DNA of 64,000 nucleotides from Antennarius striatus (Eukaryota; Chordata; Actinopteri; Lophiiformes; Antennariidae). Made by a program: the position numbers and the translations under genes. Every line of letters begins with the position of its first letter. Position 1 is the stretch's first letter. The stretch spans positions 4,015,501 through 4,079,500 of the forward strand of contig NC_090796.1 of assembly GCF_040054535.1 (NCBI RefSeq), in the 5' to 3' direction. This document shows positions 12,776 to 53,136 of the stretch, in pieces. The notes beneath the pieces were generated by a model that ran no database searches, was not told the origin of the DNA, and was given only the letters and a program-made list of their open reading frames with translations.

Positions 12776-15700
12776 ACTGTATACATGTGCAAGCATTTGG
12801 AGTTAAAAGTAATTATTAAGAATTATTAATAGATTTATTTATTTTTTTATACACACACACACACAGTACTGCCATTACTAAAATATACACGTTTTGCATA
12901 CTTCCTTATTTTGCTAACATTTTTAATCACAGACTTTCTGCAAAATGCCACACACCTCAAACTCATGCCAACTGATATTTTAGCATCCAGTGGATGTCGT
13001 ACTTGAGCAAATGAAGCCTCATGAAGCTTCGAACCGCAGTGACCCTATTGTGATGAAAAGCTTCAATGCTTCATGGGGCTTCATCTGCCCATCATTGACT
13101 ATACATAAATTTTAGAGTGTCATTACTGTTGATTTTGTTTTTGAGCGAGAATCCAAACAACAGGACCAACACAGAAAATGACAACGATTTCTGAGTGAAA
13201 CTAGCTGGCTAGCACAAACAGTCTGTCCAGTTATGGTTTCCGTTTGGAATGGGACAATCGATGTAGTATCCAAAATGCTCCTCGGCCATCTGACAAAAAC
13301 TCTTTAACTAACTATATACAGTTCTGTTCATGTAGTCAGCTAACAGAACTATCACTTCTCTGAAATTTCTTTTCCACTTGCTCTTTTGTCAGGTGCCTTT
13401 TCCTTTAATGTTGGCTGCTTTCCCAGTCTCATGATTAGTTACTTTCTTTCTCCAGTTAACCTGCTAACATTCACCTATGGCTTCGCAATGCCCGCCCAGA
13501 GCAATCCATGATTTACCAACACAAAGTCGTTACGTCACCACGTTGATTTTTGAGTATGTTGGATGCATTTGGTTTAAAATACCAATACATTTGTTTTCAT
13601 ATTTTTGGTATGAAGTCTAATATTATTGTTTTATTGTGGAATTTCTACGGGGTCCCGCTAGTTATGTTATATTATTATAATGATTTGATTTAAGAGGGGG
13701 TTGCTTCTCATTTCTACTTCTAGATGGCAGCAAACAGGGTCATTCCCCTGTTTGTGTTTGAACAGAGTTAAGTGACTCTTTGAAACTTTGATGGATAGTT
13801 TTTTGGAATTAGAGGAAGTGCGTATTTGTACCTTTGATGTCATGTCTAATCAGGGGAACTGGGGAATAATGCCATAATTTTTCACAAAACAGCAAGCACA
13901 GGAAGTCACCCAAACACTTTGAAAGATTTCACTGTGGAAATTAGTTTAGTGGTTTTTGTGTAATTGTGGATAAAGTTTAAAAATTCCATCTCTGACAATG
14001 AATCAAGGAAATTTTGTTTCATATCTCATTTGTGTAAACATCCTGTCAGAGTCAAAGGTTTCGGTGTCAGGGTGCAAGCGATCTTATCAATGCACTGAAA
14101 ATACGTAATGCAATACGTATAAAACTTCCTTTAGGTTTGTCCAATTAGGTGTCGCCACAGCGTGTCATCCTTTTTCCTGGGACCGGCCTACAGTTGACAC
14201 TGGCTTATGCCACTGTATAGCTGCAGATGCTGGGGATTGAACTTTGTGCAGACTGTATGTCAAGCATGCAGTCTACCGCATTTAAGCATTTATATATATA
14301 TATATATTTATAAAATACAAAGTCAAGTGTGCTTGTCTTTTCTTTGCTCAAGCTCAAATATTATCCACCGTCATCAAGCCTTCTTCTAAAACGCGAATCT
14401 CCTCACAGGAATCAATGGTCATAGAAGTTCCACGCCTCAAGGACATTCCCACGGACATAACGCCTAACCTTCAAGATCGATTAAATGTGGTCACAGAAGT
14501 CTTATCCCGCGTCTCCAAGCTGGTGTCTGAGGACCTGGAGAAAGCTGTGAGCGCAGCTGTGGATCAGGACAAAGACGGTATGAACGAATCTCTGTGGAGA
14601 TTCAGCATAAAGTAGCAGTGGTCAGTTCTTTAGTCTTCACTCTTGTGGTTTTTAATGGCCTCCAGGTTCCCCCCAAGATAAGAGGCCAATTCTGGCTGTG
14701 GTTCCTAGTCCAGCTGCTCCGTGCCATCCTGCTGGGAAGGAGGGTTTGAGTGCCTGTGAGTCCCTGCCAACAATTTACCCTCAGTCTGAAGTATTTAACA
14801 TGAGAAAAGGAAGAACCTTTTTTTAATTTAAAATGTTTTAATTTTATATCACTTCTTCCTTGTTTTCTGCCTTATTACAGACCGATGCTCTCTGACCTTT
14901 GACCCTCGCACAGCCAACGGTCACCTGTTTCTGTCCCAAGAGAACCGAAGGGCCGAGCATCTGACTTCTGGGCCGCGTCCCGTCCCTCCGCATGAAGCCC
15001 GCTTTGACCACACTTGGCAGGTGCTCTGCTTTCAGGGCTTCACCCACGGACAACACTACTGGGAGCTGGAGGTGTCCAAACCCTGGGCCTACCTCGGGGT
15101 AAAGACCCACGTGTGAATGCTGTCAGCTTCGGAGGGGTTCAGAATGAGAATCACTATGATTGTTTAACTTTAATATAAAAGCATAATTACCTACATTTCA
15201 CCCAGAAATACTGTACGTAGGAGTTAGCAGACATTGTTGGTTGTCCTCCATCTAGTGTAACAATCTGTCATTTTTGACTTGACTGGCTGATTAACAACAC
15301 ACTAGCAGCTAGTCTTCATTTGCTGGTTTGATGTGCTTGCTTCTGATGTCTTGATCACACCACTGTGTGTGCCTGAGACAAAAGACAGGTTTCAAACTCT
15401 TATTTTTATTTTGTAATAATGTTGTGAAAAATGGTTCCAATATTTATTTTGGTGACTGCAGGATAAAAGAAATACCGTAATGGTATAGTATAAGACGACC
15501 CTGATTATAACACGACCCCCTCCTTTTCAAGACTCAAGTTTGAAAAAAGACTTTTATAAAAACACCAAATTTAATTGTTATACATAATATAATTACAGTA
15601 CATCTGAAACAAATGATTATAACAATATATTTGAGAGAAAAAGCATGTTATTTTGCCTCATTCAAATCATGCAAAAACTGTCAATCACATCTTAATTTCT

Positions 15701-16706
15701 GAACATTTAAATATGTAAACTAAAGTGCAGTCACATTTGTAAATGAATGGTGAGTAGCACCAACCTTGCTATCATTCGAGAACTGACCCACTTTTCTCCA
15801 GAATGTCGCAACATTTCTCCATTTACTGTTATCTCTTCTCTTATTTTCTTCTCTTTTCATTCTTACCGCTATTTTTATTTTTCTTCTTCGTGCTTCCGCT
15901 ATTTTTATTTTTCTTCTTCGTGACAGGGGTTCGCTTTGGCCTGGGGAATTAAGTTCAGCATTCGCTTTAAAGATATCTGGCGCCATCTAGCGTTTTGAAT
16001 GGGTATACTGTCTAGACCCCGAATGTAAGACGACCCCCACTTTTTCAGTCTTATTTCAATGCAAAAAACACCGTCTTATATTCGGGCCAATACAGTAATT
16101 GTCCATCGAAGACTTGACTCATCAAAATAAACTAGTCTTCATCAGCCAACATAGCATATCTTCAGGAGTGTAATCAGCACAGGGGTGTAATGAGAAAAAA
16201 CCTATCATAATATGAAGCATTGAGAAGGTTAATCATTGTAGTTATGCTGTAGGAAGGATTAAAAGTACAGCTGAGGTTGAGTCATTTTTGTCATAAACCA
16301 AAGTGTTCATTTGGTCTTGAAGTGGACGAAATGTTACAAATTTGGATGAGTGTTTTTCCTCTGTGCTGTAAAACAGTCACGTCCGTCTGCCTGACAGGTG
16401 ACCTATGAGACCATTCCCAGGAAGGAGAAGGGGAAAAGGTGCATGGTGGGTATGAATGAGCTGTCCTGGAGCCTGCAGCTGGACGAGCACCAGCTCAGCG
16501 CCTGGCACAACGGCCGGCGGGAGACGCTGGTCGGCCACTCCCAACACAGACGCATCGGCATGCTGCTGGACTACGAGGCGGGGACGCTCACCTACTACGG
16601 CGACGGGCAGACCAGGCTCCACGCCTTCCACTGTGCCTTCGCCCAGGAGCTGTTCCCCGCCTGCTGGATCGGCGAGGGCGTCAGCATCACGCTCTGCTCC
16701 ACATGA
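7660..16706 (+). CDS. trim65: TRIM E3 ubiquitin ligase, TRIM65-like (RING, B-box, coiled coil, PRY-SPRY)
   Basis: Seven exons: 7660-8100, 8214-8309, 11392-11622, 14409-14577, 14666-14755, 14881-15098, 16398-16706. All have GT-AG borders and continuous phase, giving 517 residues. The 96-nt and 231-nt exons 2 and 3 are typical of TRIM genes. Residues 8-55 or so form a C3HC4 RING (CSICLEHF, CGHTFCETC, CPNC). A B-box follows (CDRHRKPLVYYC, CHEC). Exons 2-4 encode a coiled coil (LVDETERSIKDLVENINQAK). Exons 6-7 encode PRY-SPRY (LTFDPRTANGHLFLS, HYWELEVSKPWAYLG, RRIGMLLDYEAGTLTYYGDG). Human TRIM65 is known for ubiquitinating MDA5; that substrate is not shown here. The name rests on domain order, length and position next to mrpl38; trim47 or trim25-like is the alternative. 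ATG 7660 is the first in frame, but 7672 has better start context. Confidence 0.88.
8576..8890. mobile_element. pogo/Tigger-like MITE in trim65 intron 2
   Basis: A 315-bp non-coding element is flanked by TA on both sides (8574-8575 and 8891-8892). The ends are inverted: CAGTGCGTCCTCGTTCTTGG at the left and, on the other strand, CAGTGCGCCACTCGCGCATT at the right. This TIR style is typical of fish pogo/Tigger elements. There is no open frame. Confidence 0.7.
9227..9308 (+). pseudogene. 5'-truncated U6 snRNA copy fused to a SINE
   Basis: The segment carries the middle and 3' part of U6 snRNA: ACTAAAATTGGAACTATACA, the GATTAACATGGC stretch (GATTAGCATGGC in U6), CTGCGCAAGGATAACACGC and AAATTCGTGAAGCGTTCCA. 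The first ~25 nt of U6, including the 5' stem loop, and the upstream U6 promoter elements are absent. There is no terminal T run; instead tRNA-like SINE sequence starts directly at 9309. It is therefore not a functional U6 gene. Confidence 0.88.
9309..9725 (+). mobile_element. tRNA-derived SINE with intact pol III boxes
   Basis: The head contains an A box (TGGCTCAGTGGTAGAGC) and a B box (GGTTCGATTCC) as in tRNA genes, with a 12-bp internal duplication of GGTAGAGCAGG. The body has a doubled GTGAGCTGACAGTGGGAGG unit (about 9405-9470) that can fold back on itself. The tail is AATTTCCCTTCGGGGATCAG followed by A/T repeats, the LINE-like end that such SINEs borrow. A related copy lies at 1110-1835 on the minus strand. 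Confidence 0.8.
9830..11329. mobile_element. TTAA-flanked non-autonomous DNA transposon candidate
   Basis: The left end reads TTAATGGGGTCCTATTATG and the right end, on the other strand, TTAAAGGTCCCATATTATG. These are matching imperfect TIRs with TTAA at both sides, as in piggyBac elements. The ~1.5-kb interior has no transposase. It contains a roughly 100-bp imperfect tandem duplication (about 10110-10205 and 10278-10380, sharing TACACACTGAAAGTTCCTCA) and GT/CA microsatellites. A fragment of the same family (CACTTTGAAGCGGGATGTAA) recurs near 48285. Superfamily assignment is tentative. Confidence 0.5.
10391..10634. repeat. (GT)n and (CA)n microsatellites
   Basis: A GT tract at about 10391-10460 and a CA tract at about 10573-10634 lie inside the TTAA-flanked element. 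Open frames across them are artefacts of the dinucleotide repeat. Confidence 0.9.
11705..13645 (+). repeat. Composite interspersed repeat, copy A (trim65 intron 3)
   Basis: This 1.9-kb non-coding block reappears in inverted orientation, spread over 26480-36985, in unc13d intron 2. Part one (about 11705-12205) has the CACACAACAATGCAGATATC and TGTTGTCATGTGGACGCTG stretches of a Harbinger-like family. Part two (about 12483-13645) includes ACACAAAGTCGTTACGTCAC and ends near GTTTTATTGTGGAATTTC. Segments 12210-12480 and about 12830-13130 lack a clear partner in copy B. Because copy A lacks the later insertions of copy B, it serves as the empty-site reference. Confidence 0.75.
12701..12776. repeat. 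(GT)n microsatellite
   Basis: An almost pure GT tract with a few GC interruptions, inside the composite repeat in trim65 intron 3. Confidence 0.9.
15475..16095. mobile_element. TA-flanked MITE in trim65 intron 6 (TATAAGACGAC family)
   Basis: The ends are inverted: left CCGTAATGGTATAGTATAAG, right (other strand) CTGTATTGGCCCGAATATAA. TA lies at 15473-15474 and 16096-16097, fitting a mariner/pogo-type MITE of 621 bp. About 27 bp containing TTTTTATTTTTCTTCTTCGT is tandemly duplicated near 15875-15922. There is no transposase frame. Confidence 0.65.
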
Positions 16707-18000
16707 AAGGAGATCAGCGAGAAGTTCGACCCAGCGCAACAGCGAGAAGACAATTTAACCACTTGTGTTTTTAAATGGATTTTTTCTTTCCTTTTTCAAG
16801 AACTGTGATGGGATTTAAAAACTACATTCACACGACATTCTAAGAAGCAATATGAACTTATTTCAGGCGGCCTCATGGGTCTTCTAGAATACAATTAACA
16901 CACACATGCTGAGGTCACGCTGTTGTGTGTGTCGTCTTCAGTTCGACACTAGTCCCTGATTACAACAACTATGAGGACATTGATTTTTGACACACCGGAT
17001 GACCCGGTGTGTAAATACACAACCTGTGAAGGGTGAAAGGATGTGGTGTCAGTGTTGTCCTGTCTGGATCTAACCAAATGTGTTCATTTACCTTCTTGCT
17101 GAGACATTTATGTCTACACAGTAGAAAGAAAACTGCTTTCTTTAGCTTAACTTAGCACCAGTGCCAGAAAAGAGGGAAAACATTTACTTCTAGGTTTACT
17201 TTGGTTTCTAGGAGATGTAGAAGCTGTTTCCTAGTTTTCGGTCTGCATTTGAGGTTAGCTTTATGCTACAGATTCACTTCCACCTTGTGACTCTTCGGGA
17301 AGGTAAATAAGCATTTTTTTTTCACTCTAGGTTCAGAACCTTTAAATTGAACGCTGCCTTTTTATGCAGTCACTTTGTACAATCCTGTGAGAAGACATTC
17401 TTGTTGAGGAACTGGTAAAGCATGCCTTTACCTTGATGCGTAAGCTGTGTAAAAATTGGATAATTCACATTTGAATTTTTAAATATTTTATTTTCTAGTT
17501 CAAGTACAGTCATCTGGGAGAAAAAGTGTTTTCCTCTTTCTAGAATTTTATTAGCAAGTATATAGAACTGAAATTGGAGGGCTGTTTTTTTAGTCATTCT
17601 GGCTCTCCAGGTTTCACAGACTGCCTATGGGCACGATCCCATCCTCGAAGCTGACTGTTGTTACGGATTCGGGAGAACTGGATATTTTTTATGGGCTTTG
17701 AGCTATTGGTTGTATGTTTTTTTAGAAAAATCCTCAGCCCCTACAGGGTAGAGCTGTAACTTTTGAAATGTTGACATGCTGTCAAAGACATCAAGTGTCA
17801 GTTTTGGGTAAACTGCTGTGGATTTTGCGTAAGTCCAGAAACTAGGACGACTCACTGAGAAGGGAAAAGCACATTTCTATAGACTAAAGACAGAAAGCAT
17901 AAACCCCTCTGTCTGACTCTAGAATATGTTTATTAATTATCGTGATGCACTCTGCAGTGTTCAAGGTGGAATATATGGCAATGCTACATGTAGAATAAAG
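16707..18000 (+). other. trim65: Probable trim65 3' UTR
   Basis: No gene is visible. The stretch follows the trim65 stop without a splice signal I trust and reaches a polyadenylation signal at 17994-17999 (AATAAA). A second AATAAA lies about 25 nt further on. Confidence 0.5.
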
Positions 18001-19185
18001 AAAAAAATGGTTTCACATGAATAAAGATCCATTTAATAAAATCCAATCCAATGCACACATGCATTAGTTGAAACATGCTTTCTTTTTCTTACTTGACCCA
18101 TTTTACATTAATTAGTCAATAAATTAGCTTAAATAAATACAGAGTTGGATTATTTTCGTTATAATACATACACTCATGAGGAGCCTGATGCATAGCATTC
18201 TGAAAGTGCAAAGAATGAGCCACAGATGCAGTTTATAGATTAGTGACCACAGAGGAAGAAGAGTGGAGGCTCAGAGATACGGAGGCAATCCAAGACTGAT
18301 CTCAAACCAAGAGTTTCAAAACCGCAAAAAGAAGCGTTGAACACTTTAGTGGTTTGTTCTGTTTACATGAATGACTGGTGAAGCAGGTTGGCTGTGAGTC
18401 TGACCAAGTATATTCTCGAACGCTCAGAGGCTTGACTAAGCAGAAAGTGATATGAATGAGCATGTCCTGTGTACAATATCCCCATAATCCCTCCTGGCAG
18501 GACATCCCTCGGGGCCCTGGTCACCCTCACTTTGCTCTAATCTAGGATCAGGGATTCACTGCTGGGGCTCAACGCTGCTCTAATTTCTAGTTCTCCCATC
18601 CACTGAAAAATGTCCAAAGCCTGTAATTTCTTTTACAAAAGCCACTTTTTCTCTATAATAGTGTTCTTGAGAAAATAGGAAATTCTACATATTTAAAGGC
18701 TATAAATGATTGAAAAATAAAACACTGCATTCTGCTAATCTCTGAATAGGTTTGCAAATTAAGTAACATCTAATTCAGTCACAGAAAATTAGAAATTGGT
18801 TTCAGAGTACAGCAGACTTGAGAGGGTGGGAGCATAAGTCTTAAGATACCTAGAAGGCAATGGAGGCTAAGTAGCTCATCAGGTTACAACAATTCTCTCA
18901 ACAACATTGAAAAAAACCCACAACGACCTGACAATTCTGACCAGAACTATGCTGTTTCTCTCACAGATTGCAATAAGTAAAGGAGCTTCGAGAATTAAGA
19001 TGAAAACAATATAGTAACAAGTTAAAGAAATGTATAAACTCAGGCTGGAAAGCACTGGAGTGAGAAACAAAGGAAGATGATACAGGTGGAAAAGGGAAAC
19101 TTAAGACTTTGTGATGTCCAGTAAATGAAATAAGAAAAAATATGGTCAATTCCAGGAAACGGAAAAATGATGGTGAGATAATGTT
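18001..19185. other. Tail-to-tail trim65/wbp2 interval
   Basis: Both neighbouring genes end towards this interval. It probably contains the wbp2 3' UTR on the minus strand. I see no convincing coding frame or transposon. Confidence 0.4.
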
Positions 19186-22100
19186 CTACTGGTTCTTCTT
19201 GTCCTCTGGAGGGTAGTAAGGAGGAGGCTTGTCCTGAGGAGAGAGGAGAAGGACAGGTTCACAAAGCATAACTCCATTAATCTGTTCTGAGCCCGTTTAC
19301 ACACAGAATGTCTCAAAATTAGTCTAACCTACAGCAAAACATATTGGTTCAACACCCGAGGCCCATAAAAAGACTTCAACACTCCAATAAAGTTTACAAT
19401 AAGCAAAAAAATCCACTTAAAGGTGAGTGATAACAACATGATGTGTACAAAAGCCAGTACCGTACAAACTGGATGGACAGCGACTCACCTGAGGAAGATA
19501 TACATGTGTGGGAGGAAGTGTGGCACCGGAAGCGCTCGCTGCTGCCTCGGCTGCTTTGGCCTCAGCTGGAAAACAGTGAAGAAATGGACATAAACTCAGT
19601 CTGAACACATGTGCATGATCATTGATACTAACATCTGGACAGTTACTCAAAGTGACAAAAGAATGGAGAAAAATCAATGTGGCATCATTCTGCCTCTCAT
19701 TAAAAATACGTAAACCAGTGACTGAGGATTTGTGAGGAGGGAAACATGATGCGGTTGAATTCAATTTTGCAGCATACTAAAAACAACCTGACAGACAACA
19801 ACTTGAGCTGTAGTCCACTTAACTCTAATTATCATTAGTTTTTCCAAGGTTCTACAACCAGCTCACATCTGAGGAAATGAGTTTGGAGCCAGTGTGGTCC
19901 CTCTCCAAATAAATCTACCAGCAAGTTGCTGGGCTTTTTAATTTTTTTACATTTGACACCAACAGTCAGATGGACCATCAACACTGATTGATCTAAATCG
20001 GCAAAGTAACATCTACAGTACTTTAGTCATTAATAAATGTAATGGTGTAAAAAGTACAATATATGACCCTAAAATGTTGGCTCTGTTGGGTGACACGGTG
20101 GCGCAGTGGGTGGCGCTGTCGCTGCACAGCGACGTGGTTCCGGGTTTGAGTCCCGCTCTGTGTGGAGTTTGCATGTTCTCCCCGTGTCTGCATGGGTTCT
20201 CTCCAGGTTCTCCAGTTTCCTCCCACCTCCATAAACATGCAGCATAGGTCAATTGATGATAAGAAATTGCCCGTAGGTATGAGTGTGTGAATGCGTGGTT
20301 GTCCGTTTACATGTGGCTCTGTGGTGTACTGGGCTCGCGCCCGGACAGCACCCTGCCCCACATCCCCCCTGGGATAGGCTCCAGCACCCTGTGACTCATG
20401 ACAATGGATGAAGCGGGTATTCATGATGAATGAATGAGTGAATATTAGCTCCGTTCCGTTATTTTTACTGAAATTGTCCATTAGATCCAACAGTTAGACG
20501 TGAAATGTTCCACTGAATCAATTAGTTAAATTATCTAAAACTTCAAAGCTACTTGGACAATCAAGCAAACATTTGTGTTTGAAGTTCCATGTCTCGTCTG
20601 GTCCCATTAGACAAGACTCAATTTGTTTGAGTTTTACTGTACTGTCTGGTTTTATTGTACATGTACAGCAACTGAGAAGGAACATTTTCCTAACCTTGTT
20701 ATTATTATGTACACTGTGGAGTCACCTTGAATAATCCCAACCTATTAATGACTGTTGTGATTATCAAAAGTCAAATTTAGTTACTGAGAGGAATGAGCAG
20801 GGCTCTGTCTGACACGCTGAGTCTAAGGATGAAACATGAAGCCATTACTGCCGTTGTGGACATTTATTTTACCCTTTCAATGTAAAACTTACATTTTATG
20901 CAAATGGACCATGACTGGGCTAGACAAAGAGAAAAAATAGCCTTTGCGTCCTTTAGTCTTTACGGTCAACAGACACATCAGAGCGTCACCTCACATTCTC
21001 TCTGTACCAAGCAAACAGAATCACAGACATGTGTACGTGATATTTATTAGGCAATCAATTAGAAATTCTCATGTACCAACACACATATGCATGCCACACT
21101 CACTACCCCAACTGAAAAGACAGGAGGTAAATCCTTGTCTCTACAATGACATTCTTGCTCATGAGACTCACCTGCTGCTGAGGAGGGGAGATCAGGGTCA
21201 TTCGGGGGCTGCTGCCCCAGGGGAGCAGAGTAAGGTGGTGGAGGCATGTAGGCTGCAGACGCCTCAAATGCTGGAGGGTTGGGATAGAACCCGTCTGGAA
21301 AGCAGAGTTGCAGATTAGGTCAGCTACGGAAAACACTTTCCAAGACAGATTTGTATTAAGAAATCTAAGTTGAAATAATAGTGAAGGTAACACAGCTCCT
21401 ACCTGGTGGAGGAGGGTTGGGGTAGGAGTAGCCAGGTGGAGGTCCAGCAAGATACATTCCATTGGCAGGAGGAGGAGGGTATGTATATGCCCCATTTGCC
21501 ATGTAGGGGCATCCACCAAATGCAGCAGTCACCGGCTGACCTCTTGATGCTGCAATCATTGAAAGACAATCGGCCAAAATGTCAGCATCACAACGAAAAT
21601 ATTATTAAATGGTAAGCACTGAATTATTAGCATACCCTGGGCTGCAGTCTGCAGCATGTACTGGCCAAACTCTATGGCTCCTCCAGCTGCAAAGATGAGC
21701 TTGAATGTAGCACTACCCTCCCATCCACCTGTCAGACAGACAGCACAAAGAATCCATGAAGCTACTGACTACAGAGATATACTTGTGTATTGTGTGTAAC
21801 AACCTAAATCACACACACACACACACACACAACACACACTTACCTCCAGGCTCTGCATTGACAGTGCCCTTGATGTAATTAGCTCCCAGTACAGGTTGTT
21901 TGATCTCACAACCCTTCATTAGATAGAAGGGCATCATGAAGGACTGCAGAGCATCACGGCCTTTAGCCAGAAATATCACCTACGTGAAAACAAATCTCAC
22001 ATGAAATCAAAGCGCAGCGCCATCCTCCCAAGCATTAGTAAGGGTTAAAGCAATGGTAAGTCAGAATTCTGTAGGTTGTGATATACTGTACTTAATTTCA

Positions 22101-23387
22101 ATACAAACTATGACAAAACAACAACAATAGATTATAGTTTGTCTCTTACCCTGTATGGAGTTAGGTAGATGCTGCCCTTCTTGGTCTTTCTGAAGGCTTC
22201 AGGTAGGCTGTCCGCATCAGAGAACACTAGCTCCACACTGTCATGGTTCATCAACACACTGATGACAGAAAAAAACAGGTACAATAACACAACCCCTTGA
22301 TCACACAAGAATTTCTGCGATATTTCTGTAACATTTTATAACAAAGTAAACAATAAAATAACGCAAATATCACTCTTATATTCATTGATTTAACAGCTTT
22401 AAAATGAGATGGGTTCATTATGCAACTGTTTGGTTGCTAAATAAGGCCCATCAGCTGCTTTTGGTAAACAGTGGGGCAGTAAAAGCCTAATACCATCTAA
22501 TAACAGGGCTTACTACCGGTTCTGGGTAAGCTGTAATGGGTTTATCATCACGCTTTTCAAGAAGAACCTGCCACTGATGTAAACTGTGGTGGTCCAGTAA
22601 TACGTAGTCGGAATATAGCGTTAAAAAGAATGATATTGATGTACTACCATGTGAGGCCGGCATGGTTCACTCAGTCGCAGTGACGACAGAATAGGTTGAA
22701 GGCCGTAAGTATGCGACTCAACGAAACTACTGTATTCCAAAATGAACCAGGACGCTATAACAATTGATACAGGGTTGATTTATTCTTATACATGTATATG
22801 GTGTTATTGTGCGTCCATCTGGAGACACTTCCTTTCGTCTCGTATGTGATACGTCCTAAAGAATGATTAAGTTAAACAACATACTGTATATTGACACTGA
22901 ATATAAGCTAACATATGCTAAACTTTCTATTTAAATTTAGCTGTTTTTGTTACGTTACTAACGACACACAAAAAAACCGCTGTTTGAAATATATTCAGAA
23001 TTATTAAGAAACATTTTTTAATCTTTATTTCTAACAAAGTTTAACGTGGCGTTCTACACGGGGATGTTCCTGCAACTTCGGACGGGTTGACGGTACATGC
23101 TAAAAAACTACTAGCTAGCAGTTAGCGAATCTTCAAGTCCTACTATGATGACGCCTTGTGAGCGCTTCAATCGGGACGTGCTTTACGTGACGCTCTTACA
23201 CTAACCAATCACAATTAGTCATTACTAAACTTGACCAATCCTATCAACACAACAAAGACTCGGTGAGGTGGGTTATGCCTCCACCGTAGTAGGACTTATT
23301 TACCATTCGTAACACCCACTGCTGTTACCTTTCGCTATTATTGATGATGACTCCGCCGGACTCAGAGTTGTTCTGGTTCAGAGTCAT
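19186..23387 (-). CDS. wbp2: WW domain-binding protein 2
   Basis: Eight exons on the minus strand: 23329-23387, 22150-22258, 21844-21979, 21636-21728, 21403-21549, 21172-21294, 19489-19565, 19186-19233. Phases join exactly and give 263 residues; I recall 261 for human. The N-terminal part is a GRAM domain ([67 protein letters not shown]). The C-terminal half is proline-rich with WW-binding PPxY-type motifs: [17 protein letters not shown] and [12 protein letters not shown] at the end. An alanine-rich [12 protein letters not shown] segment sits before the last exon. WBP2 binds WW proteins such as YAP, TAZ and NEDD4-type ligases and acts as a nuclear-receptor coactivator (family knowledge). It is head-to-head with unc13d, about 2.1 kb apart. 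Confidence 0.96.
20092..20445 (+). mobile_element. SINE-like repeat, copy 1 (wbp2 intron 6)
   Basis: It starts GACACGGTGGCGCAGTGGG and has a B-box-like GGTTCCGGGTTTGAGTCCC. The fish-wide stretch TTTGCATGTTCTCCCCGTG and GGGATAGGCTCCAGCACCC follow, with a GAAT-repeat tail. Two diverged copies lie at 36995-37340 and 52040-52360. The parent LINE is not identifiable here. Confidence 0.75.
22259..23328 (-). other. wbp2: wbp2 intron 1
   Basis: About 1.1 kb without a recognisable gene or transposon. It is A/T-rich near 22870-23040. Confidence 0.5.
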
Positions 23388-25470
23388 GTCAACGGACCTC
23401 CGGACTCTCCGACAGCAAGAATATTTGTTCCTCTCTAAAAAAAAAAACTTATCTGTAGGCCCAGCTGTAGCCTTGGTAACGTTAGGCCTTGCCTCTGTGA
23501 TGGGAACGTTTCCGAAATATCAGGGTGGATGATGCACCTGCTCTTCCGCAACACGTAGAAATGCCCACAACCTGACGTCACACGCCCTTAAAGAGATTTT
23601 ATTTAATTTACGTTTTGTGTTAAGAGGAAAGTCTGCACGGGGTTTGAATTTGAAATGTGAACTTCAAAAAAAAATTATGTCCAGAATGAGTTTTTGAACG
23701 TTTGGTATCACTTGAACTGCCACATTTATTAGAATACACGGTCTCCGAATTTATCCACGGTAATGTTCTTTGATGCCTTTAAAGGCAGTAATAGCTTTGT
23801 TCTTAAATAAACATCTTCTGTTACTAGATGTATTTTTGTATTCTAATTTTTACTTTTTAATTTATTCATTTTTAACTGATTCGTTTTTCAATTAACAATT
23901 ATTTCATTTAATATGTAGGACTTAAATAACTTGATTTCTAAACGTCTAATTGTCCCCAATTTAGTGCGTCCATGGTGGGTGAGTCTGGGTAGGGTAATTC
24001 TTTCTTTATTCAGTCTGTTGACTGTAGTTCTCTAGATTTTGTTAATGCAAAACAGAAATAAGGAAATAAAATTTCCCTTTTTACATCACCCATATAGTCA
24101 GTTGGAACAGGCTCCAACAACACCCTTGACTCGCGAACTGGAAAAGTGACTGTACAGAAACAATTACAGTGGTGTACAAGAAAATGGATGGATGGATGAA
24201 TGGATGGATGAATGGATGGAAATTACATAATATGTGCTTACACACCTCCAATTAGACCAGTGCCATTTACAATGAGGAATAGTGTTTCTCAGGATGACTC
24301 AAAAAAAAGAAGAACTGGGAAATTGCAAGAGTCTCAAATGCTTGTGAAAGATGCAACAATTGTTAGGTTTAGAAACTGGATGGATGGACTATTTAATTCA
24401 TTAATCAGCTAACAAATCAATGCAATTCTTTAAAGGAAATATACAAAAAAATAACTTGTTACTGTCTTTCAAGTATAAATATTTCACATTGTACAATAAA
24501 AGTTTTATATCTTTTTGTTTTAAACTGTTATTCAATAATGTTGTCAGATTTAGGTTGGCTTTAATTTATGGAAATACTGGCAAACTTTTGTAGACATAAA
24601 AATTCACAATTTTTTCAGCAAATGGATTTGAGGTGAAAATAACTGATATTAAATACATTGTAATTATTGCAATTGTATTATCATTTTCTAATTGAGATGA
24701 AATTGTTTTGCATCCATATACAGATTTTGATTTTATATTCAAAGCGTTTATTTACTATTTGTATTCTTGTACATTAATACTACACTCACATTTTTCATAA
24801 GGATGTAAGGTCATAAGGATATAAATTTAAATGTACAGTGCATGTACAAAACCCAAAGAAAATGACGTTGGTGTAGGTACACAACTATTTAAATACATCC
24901 TAGAATAATAAAACACATCAATCACTGACTGTAATAGAATAACTCAGTAAATAAACATTAAATTAGATCCATCCTACAGGAACACAAAGCACAGGTGGAC
25001 TATTGTGTTATGCCTTGCCTTGGATGCAGATTCATTATCTCTGTCAGCTGCAAGCTATCACGCATCATTTCACAATGGAGTTAAATTATTGCACAATCTA
25101 GGAGAATAACATAAAGAAAGTCACCAAAACAGTAAATTAATGATAGTATTGTATGCCTGGGTTACAGTTCAGGATGCACACAGCAAATGATGCAGTTTGA
25201 GCTAATGGCTTTGTATGTTTGTTCAGATTTGTGTATTGAGAAACAAACAACAGGTTTGCTATTTTACATCCAGGATAAATTTAGGATACAAACCAAGAGT
25301 CATAAGTTACACTTGTAGACGTTTCCACCTTCCGCAGGAAGTGATGACTTTCGGCTGCTGTGTTTCCATTTCATAGAAACAAACCGCTGTGACGAAAACG
25401 CTTCCTTTATCTCTCACACACAGAGCACACTGTCTCACATCAGGCAGGCTATCAAATACTGAAAGTCATC
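23388..25470. promoter_or_regulatory. Head-to-head wbp2/unc13d intergenic region
   Basis: This must contain the wbp2 promoter (right next to 23388) and the unc13d promoter (left of 25471). A short GGAT/GAAT microsatellite is at about 24185-24220. The 23600-25000 stretch is strongly A/T-rich with no gene visible. No individual binding site is convincing enough to name. Confidence 0.4.

Positions 25471-53136
<27,666 letters not shown>

Noticed and set aside
12603-12829. Cys-Val or Thr-His repeat proteins across GT/CA tracts (also at 10493, 39749, 41408, 41585 and 58841-59349)
   Set aside because: They are dinucleotide microsatellites read in any frame; there is no start context, domain or exon structure.
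16398-16758. Alternative Ser/Thr/Arg-rich frame over trim65 exon 7
   Set aside because: It is a GC-rich shadow of the SPRY exon. The frame chosen continues exon 6 in phase and ends with the expected SPRY C-terminus.
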